Part shown: piece after piece, positions 51,183 through 60,355 of the stretch
Position numbering within the stretch: the stretch's first letter is position 1
Layout of the letters: each line of letters starts with the position of its first letter
NCBI RefSeq assembly: GCF_000010805.1
Contig: NC_012522.1
Location: forward strand, 5,704,001-5,768,000
DNA length: 64,000 nt
Direction of reading: 5' to 3'
Source: Rhodococcus opacus B4
GTDB taxonomy: Bacteria; Actinomycetota; Actinomycetes; Mycobacteriales; Mycobacteriaceae
Translations under genes and position numbers: made by a program
The notes under the pieces: model-generated
Seen by the model: the letters and a program-made list of their open reading frames with translations, nothing else
Database searches by the model: none
Told to the model about the DNA's origin: nothing

Positions 51183-52325
51183 ATGCGCGACGTGCTGGCA
51201 GACCTGATGGCGGTGTGGGCCGCGGGTGGAACGGCAGGTGTCGGAACGGTGGTCCGCACGTTCCGCTCCGCACCGCGGCCACCGGGGGCGTCCATGGTCG
51301 TGGCACCCGACGGCAGCGCGTCCGGTTCGGTGTCGGGCGGATGCGTCGAGGGGGCGGTCTACGAACTCGCCACCGAGGTCGCGGCGACGGGGACGCCGGT
51401 GCTGCAGCGTTACGGGATCAGCGACGAGAATGCTTTCGAGGTGGGTCTCACCTGCGGCGGAATCATCGACATCTTCGTCGAGCCCGTCTCGCGGGACAAT
51501 TTTCCGGAACTCGGTGAGATCGTCCGGGACATCGAGAACCACCGGCCGGTCGCGGTCGCCACCGTCGTGGCGCATCCAGACCCCGCCCGGGTGGGGCGCC
51601 GGCTGATCGTCCGGCCCGAGGACGTGAGCGGTGCCCTCGGCTCGGACCGCGCCGATTCCGCCGTCACCGACGACGCCCGGGGCCTCCTCGCGGCGGGCGG
51701 CAGCACGGTGCTCACGTACGGCACCGACGGTCAGCGACGTGGCGAGGGGATGGAGGTGTTCGTCGCCAGCTATGCGCCGAGGCCGCGCATGCTCGTGTTC
51801 GGGGCCATCGACTTCGCCGCCGCGGTGGCCCGGCAGGGCGCCTTCATGGGATACCGGGTGACGGTCTGCGACGCCCGGCCCGTGTTCGCGACGCACGCGC
51901 GGTTCCCGACCGCGGACGAGGTGGTGGTGGACTGGCCGCACCGGTACCTGGCCGCCCAGGCCGCGGACGGTGCCATCGACGGCCGGACCGTGATCTGCGT
52001 ACTCACCCACGACCCCAAGTTCGACGTCCCGCTCCTCGAGGCGGCGCTGCGCCTCCCGGACGTCGCGTTCATCGGAGCCATGGGATCACGTAGAACAGAC
52101 CTGGACCGGCGCGAACGCCTGCGCGAGGCGGGTCTGACCGAAGCCGAACTCGACCGGCTGTCGAGCCCCATCGGCCTGGACATCGGCGCCCGCACCCCGG
52201 AGGAGACGGCGGTATCCATCGCCGCCGAGATCATCGCCTGCCGGTGGGGCGGCACGGGGCGCCCGCTGGCGGAATCGAGCGGCCGGATTCACCACGAGGA
52301 ACCGGTGGATTCCCTCGTCGAATAG
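51183..52325 (+). CDS. XdhC/CoxI-family molybdenum-cofactor maturation protein
   Basis: A 380-residue XdhC protein with the N-terminal CoxI part (GSVSGGCVEGAVYELA) and a C-terminal Rossmann part ending in GAMGSRRTDLDRRER and GLDIGARTPEETAVSIAAEI. XdhC proteins bind molybdenum cofactor, help its sulfuration and hand it to the enzyme. GGAAGGG lies before ATG 51183. It is the first gene of the CO dehydrogenase cluster; the same place is held in M. tuberculosis by Rv0376c (from memory). It follows the flavin monooxygenase gene by 38 bases and precedes coxM by 75 bases. Confidence 0.87.
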   Translation: MRDVLADLMAVWAAGGTAGVGTVVRTFRSAPRPPGASMVVAPDGSASGSVSGGCVEGAVYELATEVAATGTPVLQRYGISDENAFEVGLTCGGIIDIFVEPVSRDNFPELGEIVRDIENHRPVAVATVVAHPDPARVGRRLIVRPEDVSGALGSDRADSAVTDDARGLLAAGGSTVLTYGTDGQRRGEGMEVFVASYAPRPRMLVFGAIDFAAAVARQGAFMGYRVTVCDARPVFATHARFPTADEVVVDWPHRYLAAQAADGAIDGRTVICVLTHDPKFDVPLLEAALRLPDVAFIGAMGSRRTDLDRRERLREAGLTEAELDRLSSPIGLDIGARTPEETAVSIAAEIIACRWGGTGRPLAESSGRIHHEEPVDSLVE

Positions 52326-52400
52326 GGCGGTTCACCGGGGTTGACGGACCACCGCTTCTTGCGCAGGCTGAAAGGATCCACATTTGTGAGGTAGGTCACA

Positions 52401-53306
52401 ATGCAAGTACCAGGATCCTTCGAATACGAGCGTGCAACGGGCGTCGACGACGCGATCGCCCTGCTCGACCGGCTGGGCGACGAAGCCCGTCTCGTGGCAG
52501 GCGGCCACAGCCTGCTCCCCATGATGAAACTTCGTCTCGCCAATCCCGAGTACCTCATCGACATCAACGACCTCGAGGGCGAACTCGGATACATCACGAC
52601 CGAGCGGTCGAGGGTGCGGATCGGTGCGATGACCCGGCATCGCCGGCTCCTCGAATCGGACGAACTCGCGGCGGCGTTCCCGCTCTTCCGCGACGCTGAG
52701 AAGGTGATCGCCGACCCGGTGGTCCGGAACCGCGGAACCATCGGCGGATCGCTGTGCCAGGCCGATCCGGCCGAGGACCTCACGACGGTGTGCGGTGTCC
52801 TCGGCGCCATGTGCGTGGTGCAGGGTCCCGGGGGGCGCCGCGAGATCCCCATGTCCGAGTTCCTCGTCGGACCGTACGAGACGGCGCTCGCACACAACGA
52901 GATGCTCATCGAGATCGTGATACCCGTCCACGGCCACAGCTCCAGCGCCTACGCCAAGGTCGAACGGCGGACCGGGGATTGGGCGGTCACCGCGGCCGGG
53001 GCGGCCGTCACGGTGGAGGGCGGCGAGATCGCCCGGGCCGCCGTCGGCCTGACCGCGGTCGACCCGGACCCGTCCGGACTCGCGGACATCGCCGACTACC
53101 TGACCGGACGCCCCCCGTCCGAGGAGGCGTTCGCCCAGGCCGGGCGGATGGCCGCGCAGGCCTGTTCGCCGGTGGGCGACGCCCGCGGCACCGTCGACTA
53201 CAAACGGCATCTCGCATCCGAACTCACGACCCGCACACTCCGTACAGCGGTCGACCGGGTGCTCCGCAGCGACGTGGAGCACGAGCCGACCGGAGAAGAG
53301 GCATAG
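52401..53306 (+). CDS. coxM: CO dehydrogenase medium (FAD) subunit CoxM
   Basis: A 301-residue flavoprotein subunit of aerobic carbon monoxide dehydrogenase. FAD-binding motifs are AGGHSLLPM (33-41) and TIGGSLCQADPAED (near 112-126). It takes electrons from the CoxS iron-sulfur clusters and passes them to quinones. GAGGTAGG precedes ATG 52401. Order M-S-L is that of form I clusters. A weak promoter could lie in the 75 bases after the XdhC gene, so the structural genes may have their own start. Confidence 0.93.
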   Translation: MQVPGSFEYERATGVDDAIALLDRLGDEARLVAGGHSLLPMMKLRLANPEYLIDINDLEGELGYITTERSRVRIGAMTRHRRLLESDELAAAFPLFRDAEKVIADPVVRNRGTIGGSLCQADPAEDLTTVCGVLGAMCVVQGPGGRREIPMSEFLVGPYETALAHNEMLIEIVIPVHGHSSSAYAKVERRTGDWAVTAAGAAVTVEGGEIARAAVGLTAVDPDPSGLADIADYLTGRPPSEEAFAQAGRMAAQACSPVGDARGTVDYKRHLASELTTRTLRTAVDRVLRSDVEHEPTGEEA

Positions 53307-53308
53307 CC

Positions 53309-53887
53309 ATGCAGGTGAACATGACCGTCAACGGTGAAGCAGTGACCGCCGAGGTGGAACCGCGCATGCTGCTGGTCCACTTCCTGCGCGACCAACTGGG
53401 CCTGACCGGGACCCACTGGGGCTGCGACACCAGCAACTGCGGCACGTGCGTCGTCACCGTGGACGGCGACCCGGTGAAGTCGTGCACGATGCTCGCCGCG
53501 ATGGCCGGCGGGCACGACGTCCGCACCGTCGAGGGCCTCGAGCGCGACGGCGAACTCGATCCCGTCCAGCAGGGCTTCATGCAGTGTCACGGACTGCAGT
53601 GCGGGTTCTGCACGCCCGGCATGATGATGACGGCCCGGGCCCTGCTCGACCGCGTCGACAGCCCGGACGAGGCCACCATCCGGGAGGCGATCTCCGGGCA
53701 GATCTGCCGCTGCACCGGGTACACCACGATCGTGCGCTCGATCCAGTGGGCGGCGGATCACCGGGCCGGCGAAGCCGCCGAGCCCGAACCGGCAGGCGAC
53801 TTCGACGCGGATGTCCAGGAGGACGAGACGCGGGGCGCCGAGGGCACGCCGAAGACAGTCGAAGAGCACGTGGGAAGTGCGTCATGA
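53309..53887 (+). CDS. coxS: CO dehydrogenase small (2x[2Fe-2S]) subunit CoxS
   Basis: A 192-residue iron-sulfur subunit. The plant-type cluster uses Cys39, 44, 47 and 59 (GCDTSNCGTC), and the helical-domain cluster uses Cys98, 101, 133 and 135 (CGFC and CRC). Its C-terminal 35 residues are acidic and longer than usual. It relays electrons from the Mo-Cu site in CoxL to the flavin in CoxM. ATG is 2 bases after the coxM stop; its stop overlaps coxL in ATGA. Confidence 0.94.
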   Translation: MQVNMTVNGEAVTAEVEPRMLLVHFLRDQLGLTGTHWGCDTSNCGTCVVTVDGDPVKSCTMLAAMAGGHDVRTVEGLERDGELDPVQQGFMQCHGLQCGFCTPGMMMTARALLDRVDSPDEATIREAISGQICRCTGYTTIVRSIQWAADHRAGEAAEPEPAGDFDADVQEDETRGAEGTPKTVEEHVGSAS

Positions 53888-56283
53888 CCACCGTCGAATC
53901 GCGTCCGCCCTCGGGCGACGCCGTCGTGGACAACGACAAGAAACCGTGCGGCCACGGCCGCATGCTCCGCAAGGAGGATCCCCGCTTCATCCGGGGACTC
54001 GGCAATTACGTCGACGACATCACCCTCCCCGGCATGCTGCACCTGGCGATCCTGCGGTCGCCGGTCGCGCACGCGCGGATCGTGAGCATCGATACCACCG
54101 CGGCGCAGGAACTTCCGAAGGTGACGGCGGTGGTGACGGGAGCCGACCTCGCCGCGAAGAACCTCGCGTGGATGCCGACGCTGTCCAACGACGTGCAGGC
54201 CGTGCTGGCCACCGACAAGGTGCGGTTCCAGGGCCAGGAGGTCGCATTCGTCATCGCCGAGGACCGCTATTCGGCCCGGGACGCGCTGGAACTGATCGAC
54301 GTCGAGTACGACATGCTCGATCCTGTCGTCGACGCGCGGGCGGCGCTCGCGCCCGACGCGCCGGTGATCCGCGACGACCTCGACGGCAAGACGGACAATC
54401 ACTGCTTCGACTGGGAGACAGGCGATGCCGCCGCGACCGAGGCCGTGTTCGCGAAGGCGGACGTGGTGGTGAAGCAGGAGATCGTCTATCCCCGGGTGCA
54501 TCCGGCGCCGATGGAGACGTGCGGTGCGATCGCCGACATCGACCGGGTGTCCGGCAAGCTCACCCTGTACACCACGTCGCAGGCCCCGCACGCACACCGG
54601 ACCGTGTACGCCCTCGTCTCGGGGATCCCGGAGCACAAGATCCGGGTGGTGTCCCCGGACATCGGCGGCGGTTTCGGCAACAAGGTGCCGATCTACCCGG
54701 GATACGTGTGCGCGATCGTCGCGTCGCTCGTGACGGGCAAACCGGTGAAGTGGATGGAGGACCGCAGCGAGAACCTGATGAGCACCGGGTTCGCCCGCGA
54801 CTACATCATGGTCGGCGAGATCGCGGCGACCGCGGAGGGCAAGATGCTCGCGATCCGCACGAAGGTGCTGGCCGATCACGGGGCGTTCAACGGCACCGCG
54901 GCCCCGGTGAAATACCCCGCGGGCTTCTTCGGCGTGTTCACCGGCAGCTATGACATCGAGGCCGCGCACTGTGCGATGACGGCGGTCTACACGAACAAGG
55001 CGCCCGGCGGGGTGGCGTACGCCTGTTCGTTCCGTATCACCGAGGCCGTGTATCTGGTCGAGCGGCTCGTCGACTGCCTGGCGTTCGACCTGAAGATGGA
55101 TCCGGCGGAACTGCGGCTGAAGAATCTGCTGAGGCCGGAACAGTTCCCGTACACCAGCAAGACCGGGTGGGTGTACGACTCGGGCGACTACGAGACCACC
55201 ATGCGCAAGGCCATGGACATGATCGGCTACGACCACCTGCGGGAGGAGCAGAAGGAACGCCGCGACCGCGGTGAGCTGATGGGAATCGGCATGGCGTTCT
55301 TCACCGAAGCCGTCGGTGCCGGGCCCCGGAAAGACATGGACATTCTGGGACTGGGCATGGCCGACGGGTGCGAACTGCGGGTCCATCCCACGGGGAAGGC
55401 CGTCGTCCGGTTGTCGGTGCAAACCCAGGGGCAGGGCCACGAGACGACGTTCGCGCAGATCGTGGCGGAGGAACTCGGCATCCCGCCGGACGACATCGAC
55501 GTGGTCCACGGCGACACCGACAACACGCCGTTCGGGCTCGGCACCTACGGCAGCAGGTCGACGCCGGTGTCCGGGGCGGCGGCCGCGCTGGTCGCCCGCA
55601 AGGTGCGGGACAAGGCGAAGATCATCGCGTCCGGGATGCTCGAGGCCTCGGTCGCGGACCTGGAGTGGGAGAAGGGTGAGTTCCATGTGAAGGGCGACCC
55701 GTCGGCGAAGGTGACCATCCAGGACATCGCGATGCGGGCGCACGGCGCAGGAGATCTGCCGGAGGGCATCGAAGGCGGGCTCGAGGCGCAGATCTGCTAC
55801 AACCCCGAGAATCTGACGTACCCGTACGGCGCGTACTTCTGCGTCGTCGACGTCGATCCCGGTACTGCAGTGGTGAAGGTGCGGCGGTTCCTCGCCGTCG
55901 ACGACTGCGGCACCCGCATCAACCCGATGATCATCGAGGGGCAGGTGCACGGCGGCATCGTCGACGGCATCGGCATGGCGCTGATGGAGATCATCGAATT
56001 CGACGAGGACGGCAACTGCCTCGGCGGGTCGCTGATGGACTACCTGATCCCCACCGCGCTGGAGGTCCCGAAACTCGAAACCGGCTTCACCGTCACCCCG
56101 TCGCCGCATCACCCGATCGGCGCCAAGGGCATCGGCGAATCAGCGACGGTCGGATCGCCGGCGGCCGTGGTGAACGCGGTCGTGGACGCGCTCGCGCCGT
56201 TCGGTGTGCGGCACGCCGACATGCCGCTCACCCCGTCCCGGGTGTGGGAGGCGATGCAGGGGCGTGCGACACCCCCGATCTGA
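53884..56283 (+). CDS. coxL: Form I CO dehydrogenase large subunit CoxL
   Basis: A 799-residue molybdenum hydroxylase subunit that oxidises CO with water to CO2, giving two electrons and protons. The form I signature AYACSFR is present at 378-384, with Cys381 to hold the copper of the Mo-S-Cu site (equivalent to Cys388 of Oligotropha). GGGFGNK (261-267) and GQGHETTF are cofactor-binding motifs, and Glu752 in GIGESATVG is the active-site base. Form II enzymes have AYRGAGR here, so this is a true CO dehydrogenase by known criteria. Its start overlaps coxS by 4 bases. Confidence 0.95.
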   Translation: MTTVESRPPSGDAVVDNDKKPCGHGRMLRKEDPRFIRGLGNYVDDITLPGMLHLAILRSPVAHARIVSIDTTAAQELPKVTAVVTGADLAAKNLAWMPTLSNDVQAVLATDKVRFQGQEVAFVIAEDRYSARDALELIDVEYDMLDPVVDARAALAPDAPVIRDDLDGKTDNHCFDWETGDAAATEAVFAKADVVVKQEIVYPRVHPAPMETCGAIADIDRVSGKLTLYTTSQAPHAHRTVYALVSGIPEHKIRVVSPDIGGGFGNKVPIYPGYVCAIVASLVTGKPVKWMEDRSENLMSTGFARDYIMVGEIAATAEGKMLAIRTKVLADHGAFNGTAAPVKYPAGFFGVFTGSYDIEAAHCAMTAVYTNKAPGGVAYACSFRITEAVYLVERLVDCLAFDLKMDPAELRLKNLLRPEQFPYTSKTGWVYDSGDYETTMRKAMDMIGYDHLREEQKERRDRGELMGIGMAFFTEAVGAGPRKDMDILGLGMADGCELRVHPTGKAVVRLSVQTQGQGHETTFAQIVAEELGIPPDDIDVVHGDTDNTPFGLGTYGSRSTPVSGAAAALVARKVRDKAKIIASGMLEASVADLEWEKGEFHVKGDPSAKVTIQDIAMRAHGAGDLPEGIEGGLEAQICYNPENLTYPYGAYFCVVDVDPGTAVVKVRRFLAVDDCGTRINPMIIEGQVHGGIVDGIGMALMEIIEFDEDGNCLGGSLMDYLIPTALEVPKLETGFTVTPSPHHPIGAKGIGESATVGSPAAVVNAVVDALAPFGVRHADMPLTPSRVWEAMQGRATPPI

Positions 56284-56313
56284 AGATCGCCCCGTCGGCT
56301 GCGAGGAGGCCCG

Positions 56314-57198
56314 ATGGATCTGAAAGAGCGTGCGGCGCAACTGGTACGCGACCGCAGGCCGTTCGTCCACGCGACCGTCGTGCGGGCGCAGCCGCCGACG
56401 TCCAGTCACACCGGCGACGAGGCGATCCTCCTGCAGGACGGGACGATCGAGGGTTTCGTCGGCGGGCAGTGCGCGCAGAATTCGGTGCGCACGGCCGCGC
56501 TGGGCGTGCTGGCGAGCAACGAGAGCGTCCTGCTGCGGGTCCTTCCCGACGGGGCCGTGCAGTTCCCGGAGACCCCGGGCGCGTCCGTCGTGGTGAACCC
56601 GTGCCTGTCCGGCGGCGCCATGGAGATCTTCCTCGAGCCGCAGCTGCCGCCGCCGCTCGTCAGGGTCTGCGGCACCACACCGATCGCGCAGTGCCTGGCG
56701 GGAATCGCGGAACTGCTGGGGTACGCCGTCGAGCACGACGACGCCGGGCCGTTCTCCGGCACCACGGCCGTGGTGCTGGCCGGCCACGGCGGCCCCGAAG
56801 CGGAGGTCATCCGCGCGGCGCTCGACGCCGGTGTCGGGTACGTCGGGCTCGTCGCCAGCCGAACCCGCGGGGGAGCGATCCTCGACACCCTGGGTCTCAC
56901 CGAGTCCGAGCGGGCGCGGGTGCACACCCCGGTCGGCCTCGACATCGGGGCGCGGACGTCGGCGGAGATCGCGGTGTCGATCGCGGCCGAGTTGGTGCAG
57001 CAGCTGCGGAGAGCGGGACTTCGGGCGCCGGAGGACGGTTCGGCGCCGGCGGCGGTGGCGGAGGCGGTCGATCCGGTGTGCGGGATGCGCGTCGTCGTGG
57101 GACCGGACACCGCGCACCTCCGGCGCGACGGCCACGACTTCTGGTTCTGCGGGCCGGGCTGCCGGGCGTCGTTCGCACGGGAGACGGGAGCGGTATGA
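56314..57198 (+). CDS. coxF: CoxF-like XdhC protein with C-terminal YHS-type metal domain
   Basis: A 294-residue XdhC-family accessory protein. The XdhC regions are GFVGGQCAQNSVRT and GLDIGARTSAEIAVSIAAEL. The last 45 residues form a YHS-like domain with Cys256 in DPVCGM and Cys279/Cys283 in FCGPGC, a pattern of metal-binding domains in copper and mercury proteins. So it may deliver or sense copper for the Mo-Cu centre (inference). GAGGAGG precedes its ATG. Its stop overlaps coxD in ATGA. Confidence 0.82.
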   Translation: MDLKERAAQLVRDRRPFVHATVVRAQPPTSSHTGDEAILLQDGTIEGFVGGQCAQNSVRTAALGVLASNESVLLRVLPDGAVQFPETPGASVVVNPCLSGGAMEIFLEPQLPPPLVRVCGTTPIAQCLAGIAELLGYAVEHDDAGPFSGTTAVVLAGHGGPEAEVIRAALDAGVGYVGLVASRTRGGAILDTLGLTESERARVHTPVGLDIGARTSAEIAVSIAAELVQQLRRAGLRAPEDGSAPAAVAEAVDPVCGMRVVVGPDTAHLRRDGHDFWFCGPGCRASFARETGAV

Positions 57199-58082
57199 CG
57201 GAGGGGTTCGAGGATGTGGCGGACGTGGTCCGGCGGTTCGACGCCGAGGACTATCTCCTGGACCTCGGAACCGCGTCGGCCCTGTACCTCGGGGCGGTCC
57301 TGCGCCGTCCACTGCTGCTCGAAGGCGAACCCGGAGTCGGCAAGACCACCGCGGCGAAGGCCCTGGCGACCGTTCTCGGCGCACCCCTGATCCGGTTGCA
57401 GTGCTACGAGGGACTCACCGCGAACGAGGCGCTCTACGACTGGAACTACCAGCGACAGCTGCTCACGATCCGGCTGGCCGAATCGCGCGGCAACGGCCTC
57501 ACCGAGGACGACCTGTTCACCGAGGAGTTCCTGCTGGAACGTCCGATCCTGCACTGTGTCAGATACCGGGGGCCGACCCCGCCCGTGCTGCTGATCGACG
57601 AAATCGACCGAGCCGACGACGAGTTCGAGGCACTGCTCCTCGAATTCCTCGGGGAGGCGTCGGTGACCGTTCCGGAACTGGGAACGTTCACGGCCGAACA
57701 TCATCCCGTCGTCGTGCTGACGTCCAACCGGAGCCGCGACCTCCACGACGCGCTGCGCAGGCGGTGCCTGTACCACTGGATCGACTACCCGGAGCCGGCG
57801 CGGGCCGCCGCGATCGTGCGTCGCACGGTGTCCGTGGCGTCCGAACTCCTCATCGAGCACGCCACCCGGTTCGTCGGCCGTGCCCGTGAACTCGATCTCG
57901 ACAAGCCCCCCGGAATCGCGGAGACGATCGACTGGGTGTCCGCGCTCGCGGCGCTGGGTGTGGCCGATCTGGTTCGCGAAGTCGCGATCTCGAGCCTGAG
58001 TGCGCTCGCGAAGACGCCGGACGACCGCACAATGGTTCAGGACGCATTCGTCGAGTACGCGCACGGCCTGGCCACCGGATGA
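57195..58082 (+). CDS. coxD: MoxR-type AAA+ ATPase CoxD
   Basis: A 295-residue AAA+ chaperone of the MoxR/CoxD group. Walker A is GEPGVGKT (44-51), Walker B LLIDEIDR (about 132-139), and sensor 1 lies in TSNRSRDL. CoxD is needed to insert sulfur and copper in the CoxL active site, working with the VWA protein CoxE. It begins within the coxF stop and ends 12 bases before coxG. From memory, related clusters have a MobA-like gene between these two; it is missing here. Confidence 0.92.
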   Translation: MTEGFEDVADVVRRFDAEDYLLDLGTASALYLGAVLRRPLLLEGEPGVGKTTAAKALATVLGAPLIRLQCYEGLTANEALYDWNYQRQLLTIRLAESRGNGLTEDDLFTEEFLLERPILHCVRYRGPTPPVLLIDEIDRADDEFEALLLEFLGEASVTVPELGTFTAEHHPVVVLTSNRSRDLHDALRRRCLYHWIDYPEPARAAAIVRRTVSVASELLIEHATRFVGRARELDLDKPPGIAETIDWVSALAALGVADLVREVAISSLSALAKTPDDRTMVQDAFVEYAHGLATG

Positions 58083-58094
58083 GAGGGTTCCGTC

Positions 58095-58745
58095 ATGAAG
58101 ATCGCCAACGAGTTCACCGTCAGCGCCCCGATCGAGCAGGCGTGGGAGGTGCTCAGCGACCTCGAGGAAGTTGCCCCGCTGCTGCCCGGTGCGCAGATGA
58201 CCGGGCGGGAGGGCGACGACTACCTGGGGAAGGTGAAGGTCAAGGTCGGCCCGGTGACGAGTGAGTTCAAGGGCAAGGCCACCTTCGTCGAACGGGACGC
58301 GCAGCAGCACCGCGCCGTGATCGACGCCCGCGGCCGGGACTCGCGTGGTTCCGGCAACGCGTCCGCGACGATCACCGCCCAGTTGCACGAGGCGGGCGAC
58401 GGCACCCGCGTCACCGTGGACACCGACATGAAGATCGTCGGCAAACTCGCACAGTTCGGCAGCGGGATGATCCAGCAGGTGTCGGAGAAACTCATGGGGC
58501 AGTTCGCGGAATCGCTGGAGGCGAGACTCGCCGGAGGACCCGTCGACGAGCCGGTCTCGGTGCCTGCCGCGGCCGACTCCGCCGCCCCCACGACGCTGTC
58601 CGTGGCCCCGCCCGCTGCCGAACCGGCTGCGCTGGACCTGCTGGCTCTCTCCGGCGCCGGGGCCTGGAAACGGTACGCCCCGATCCTCGCCGCCGTCCTC
58701 GCGGGAATCGTGGTCGTCCTCGTGGTGGGCCGCCGCAGGCGATGA
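58095..58745 (+). CDS. coxG: Membrane-anchored SRPBCC protein CoxG
   Basis: A 216-residue protein with an N-terminal SRPBCC/CoxG domain (EFTVSAPIEQAWEVLSDLEE, then GPVTSEFKGKATF), a Pro/Ala linker and one C-terminal membrane helix (about 194-212) ending in RRRR. CoxG anchors CO dehydrogenase at the cytoplasmic side and has been reported to aid quinone delivery (family knowledge). ATG at 58095 follows GAGAGGG. Its stop overlaps coxE in ATGA. Confidence 0.92.
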   Translation: MKIANEFTVSAPIEQAWEVLSDLEEVAPLLPGAQMTGREGDDYLGKVKVKVGPVTSEFKGKATFVERDAQQHRAVIDARGRDSRGSGNASATITAQLHEAGDGTRVTVDTDMKIVGKLAQFGSGMIQQVSEKLMGQFAESLEARLAGGPVDEPVSVPAAADSAAPTTLSVAPPAAEPAALDLLALSGAGAWKRYAPILAAVLAGIVVVLVVGRRRR

Positions 58746-59950
58746 CCGCGTCGGGGATCCTGCGCGGCGTCGATCTCGCGGCGTTCGCCGTGGCACTCGT
58801 CGCCCGGTTGCGCACCCGCGGCGTCGTCGTCTCGGCGAGCGGTCCCGCAGTCTTCGTGCAGGCGCTGCATCTGTCGCCGCCGGGTTCACGTTCGCGGCTG
58901 TACTGGTCGGCGCGGCTGACGCTCGTCAACCGCGTCGACGACCTCGCGTCGTTCGACGCGGTGTTCTCCGCGGTCTTCGAGGACGCGCTGCTGTCGGTGG
59001 ACCCGCATGCGCGGCGCGCCGCTGCCGGACGGGAGTCGGCGCTCGTCGCCGTCCGCGACGGCCGCGACCGGTCCGGTGACGCGCAGGACGTCGAGGGCGT
59101 GCCGTGGATGACCAGACCGCGGATGACCGGCGGCGACGCCGACGGCCGTCACGACATGCTCACCGCGGTGCCGGACACCCTGCCCAGCAGGCTCGTGGCC
59201 CGCGCCGACGAACCCTTCGCCCGATTCGACGCCGGCGACCTCCGGCTCCTCGGAGCCTGGCTGGAACAGGCCACCGCGGCCTGGCCGTCCCGCCGCACCC
59301 GGCGTCGCGAAGTGCATCGCCGCGGCAGGCGTATCGACCTGCGGGCCACCATGAACCGGTCGAGAGCCACGGGCTGGGAGCCGGTGGTGCTCGCGCGGAG
59401 CCGCGCCCGGAACCGTCCGCGCCGTATCGTCATGCTGTGCGACGTGAGCCGGTCGATGCAGCCGTACGCCGCGATCTACCTCCATCTGATGCGAGCGGCG
59501 GTGCAACGGCAGACCGCGGGCAGGCCGGAGGTGTTCGCGTTCTCCACGTCGCTGACGAGGCTCACCCCGGTGCTCGCCCACCGCAGCGCCGAGACCGCGG
59601 TCCGCAGGGCGAACGAGAAGGTGGTCGACCGATTCGGGGGCACCCACATCGCGGGCAGCGTGAGTGAACTGCTCGCGTCCCCGCACGGCAACGCGCTGCG
59701 CGGCGCACTCGTGGTCATCGCGTCCGACGGCTGGGACAGCGACGACCCGGAGCGCCTGGCGCACGCCCTCACCCGGGTGCGTCGTCGCGCCCATCGCCTG
59801 GTCTGGCTCAACCCCCGCGCCGGCGACCCCGGCTTCCGGCCGCTCGCCGGTTCGATGGCTGCCGCGCTGCCCTTCTGCGACGCCTTCCTCCCCGCGCACT
59901 CGGTGTCCGCGCTGCGCGACGTGCTGGACGTGATCGGCCGGCTGGGCTGA
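58742..59950 (+). CDS. coxE: VWA-domain protein CoxE
   Basis: A 402-residue CoxE protein. The von Willebrand A domain has a complete metal-ion site: DVSRS (234-238), the Thr in GGTHIAG, and Asp in SDGWDSDD. It partners the AAA+ ATPase CoxD in maturing the CO dehydrogenase active site. The middle region is Arg-rich (RRTRRREVHRRGRR), which may bind nucleic acid or an acidic protein surface. It is the last gene of the cluster by coding overlap. Confidence 0.9.
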   Translation: MTASGILRGVDLAAFAVALVARLRTRGVVVSASGPAVFVQALHLSPPGSRSRLYWSARLTLVNRVDDLASFDAVFSAVFEDALLSVDPHARRAAAGRESALVAVRDGRDRSGDAQDVEGVPWMTRPRMTGGDADGRHDMLTAVPDTLPSRLVARADEPFARFDAGDLRLLGAWLEQATAAWPSRRTRRREVHRRGRRIDLRATMNRSRATGWEPVVLARSRARNRPRRIVMLCDVSRSMQPYAAIYLHLMRAAVQRQTAGRPEVFAFSTSLTRLTPVLAHRSAETAVRRANEKVVDRFGGTHIAGSVSELLASPHGNALRGALVVIASDGWDSDDPERLAHALTRVRRRAHRLVWLNPRAGDPGFRPLAGSMAAALPFCDAFLPAHSVSALRDVLDVIGRLG

Positions 59951-60055
59951 GCGGGTGGCCCGACTCCACCCCCAGGGTTCCTGGCAGTGGTGACGTCCGT
60001 CCCGGATGCTCGAACGACGGTGCTGCACACCGCGCTTCAGCTCACAGGAGGAACA

Positions 60056-60271
60056 ATGTCGACTACCAGAACTTCCGCCAGGATCGTGGCGGCCATCGGG
60101 GCGATCCTCGCCGCCCTCTCGATCTCGTTGGTGGGGACCGCCGAAATCGCCGGCGCCAGACCCTGTCAGAACGATTGTCACGCACCCGTTCCCAAACCGC
60201 CGGTAGACGGCTGCCAACTCTGTAATCCCAACCCGCCACCGCCTCCGCCGCCGCCCCCGCCGCCCCGGTAG
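60056..60271 (+). CDS. Small secreted Cys- and Pro-rich peptide
   Basis: A 71-residue precursor with a clear signal peptide (residues 1-34, cleavage near AGA-RP). The mature peptide is about 37 residues: four cysteines in a CQNDC and CQLC arrangement, Pro-rich linkers (APVPKPPV), and a run of eleven prolines before the final Arg. AGGAGG sits ideally before ATG 60056. The CxxC/CxxxC pattern could bind a metal or form two disulfides; the Pro tail could span the envelope. It lies 105 bases after coxE in the same direction. No family is recognised. Confidence 0.72.
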   Translation: MSTTRTSARIVAAIGAILAALSISLVGTAEIAGARPCQNDCHAPVPKPPVDGCQLCNPNPPPPPPPPPPPR

Positions 60272-60355
60272 GGAAGAGTTCGGCGCACGAGACACGCGCC
60301 TCGGCCGCACGGCCGGGGCGTGCGTCGTTGATCCGCGGGTCGGGATGACAGATGA

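Noticed and set aside
53884..56283. Form II (aldehyde-oxidase-like) reading of CoxL
   Set aside because: The active-site loop is AYACSFR, not AYRGAGR, and gene order is M-S-L.
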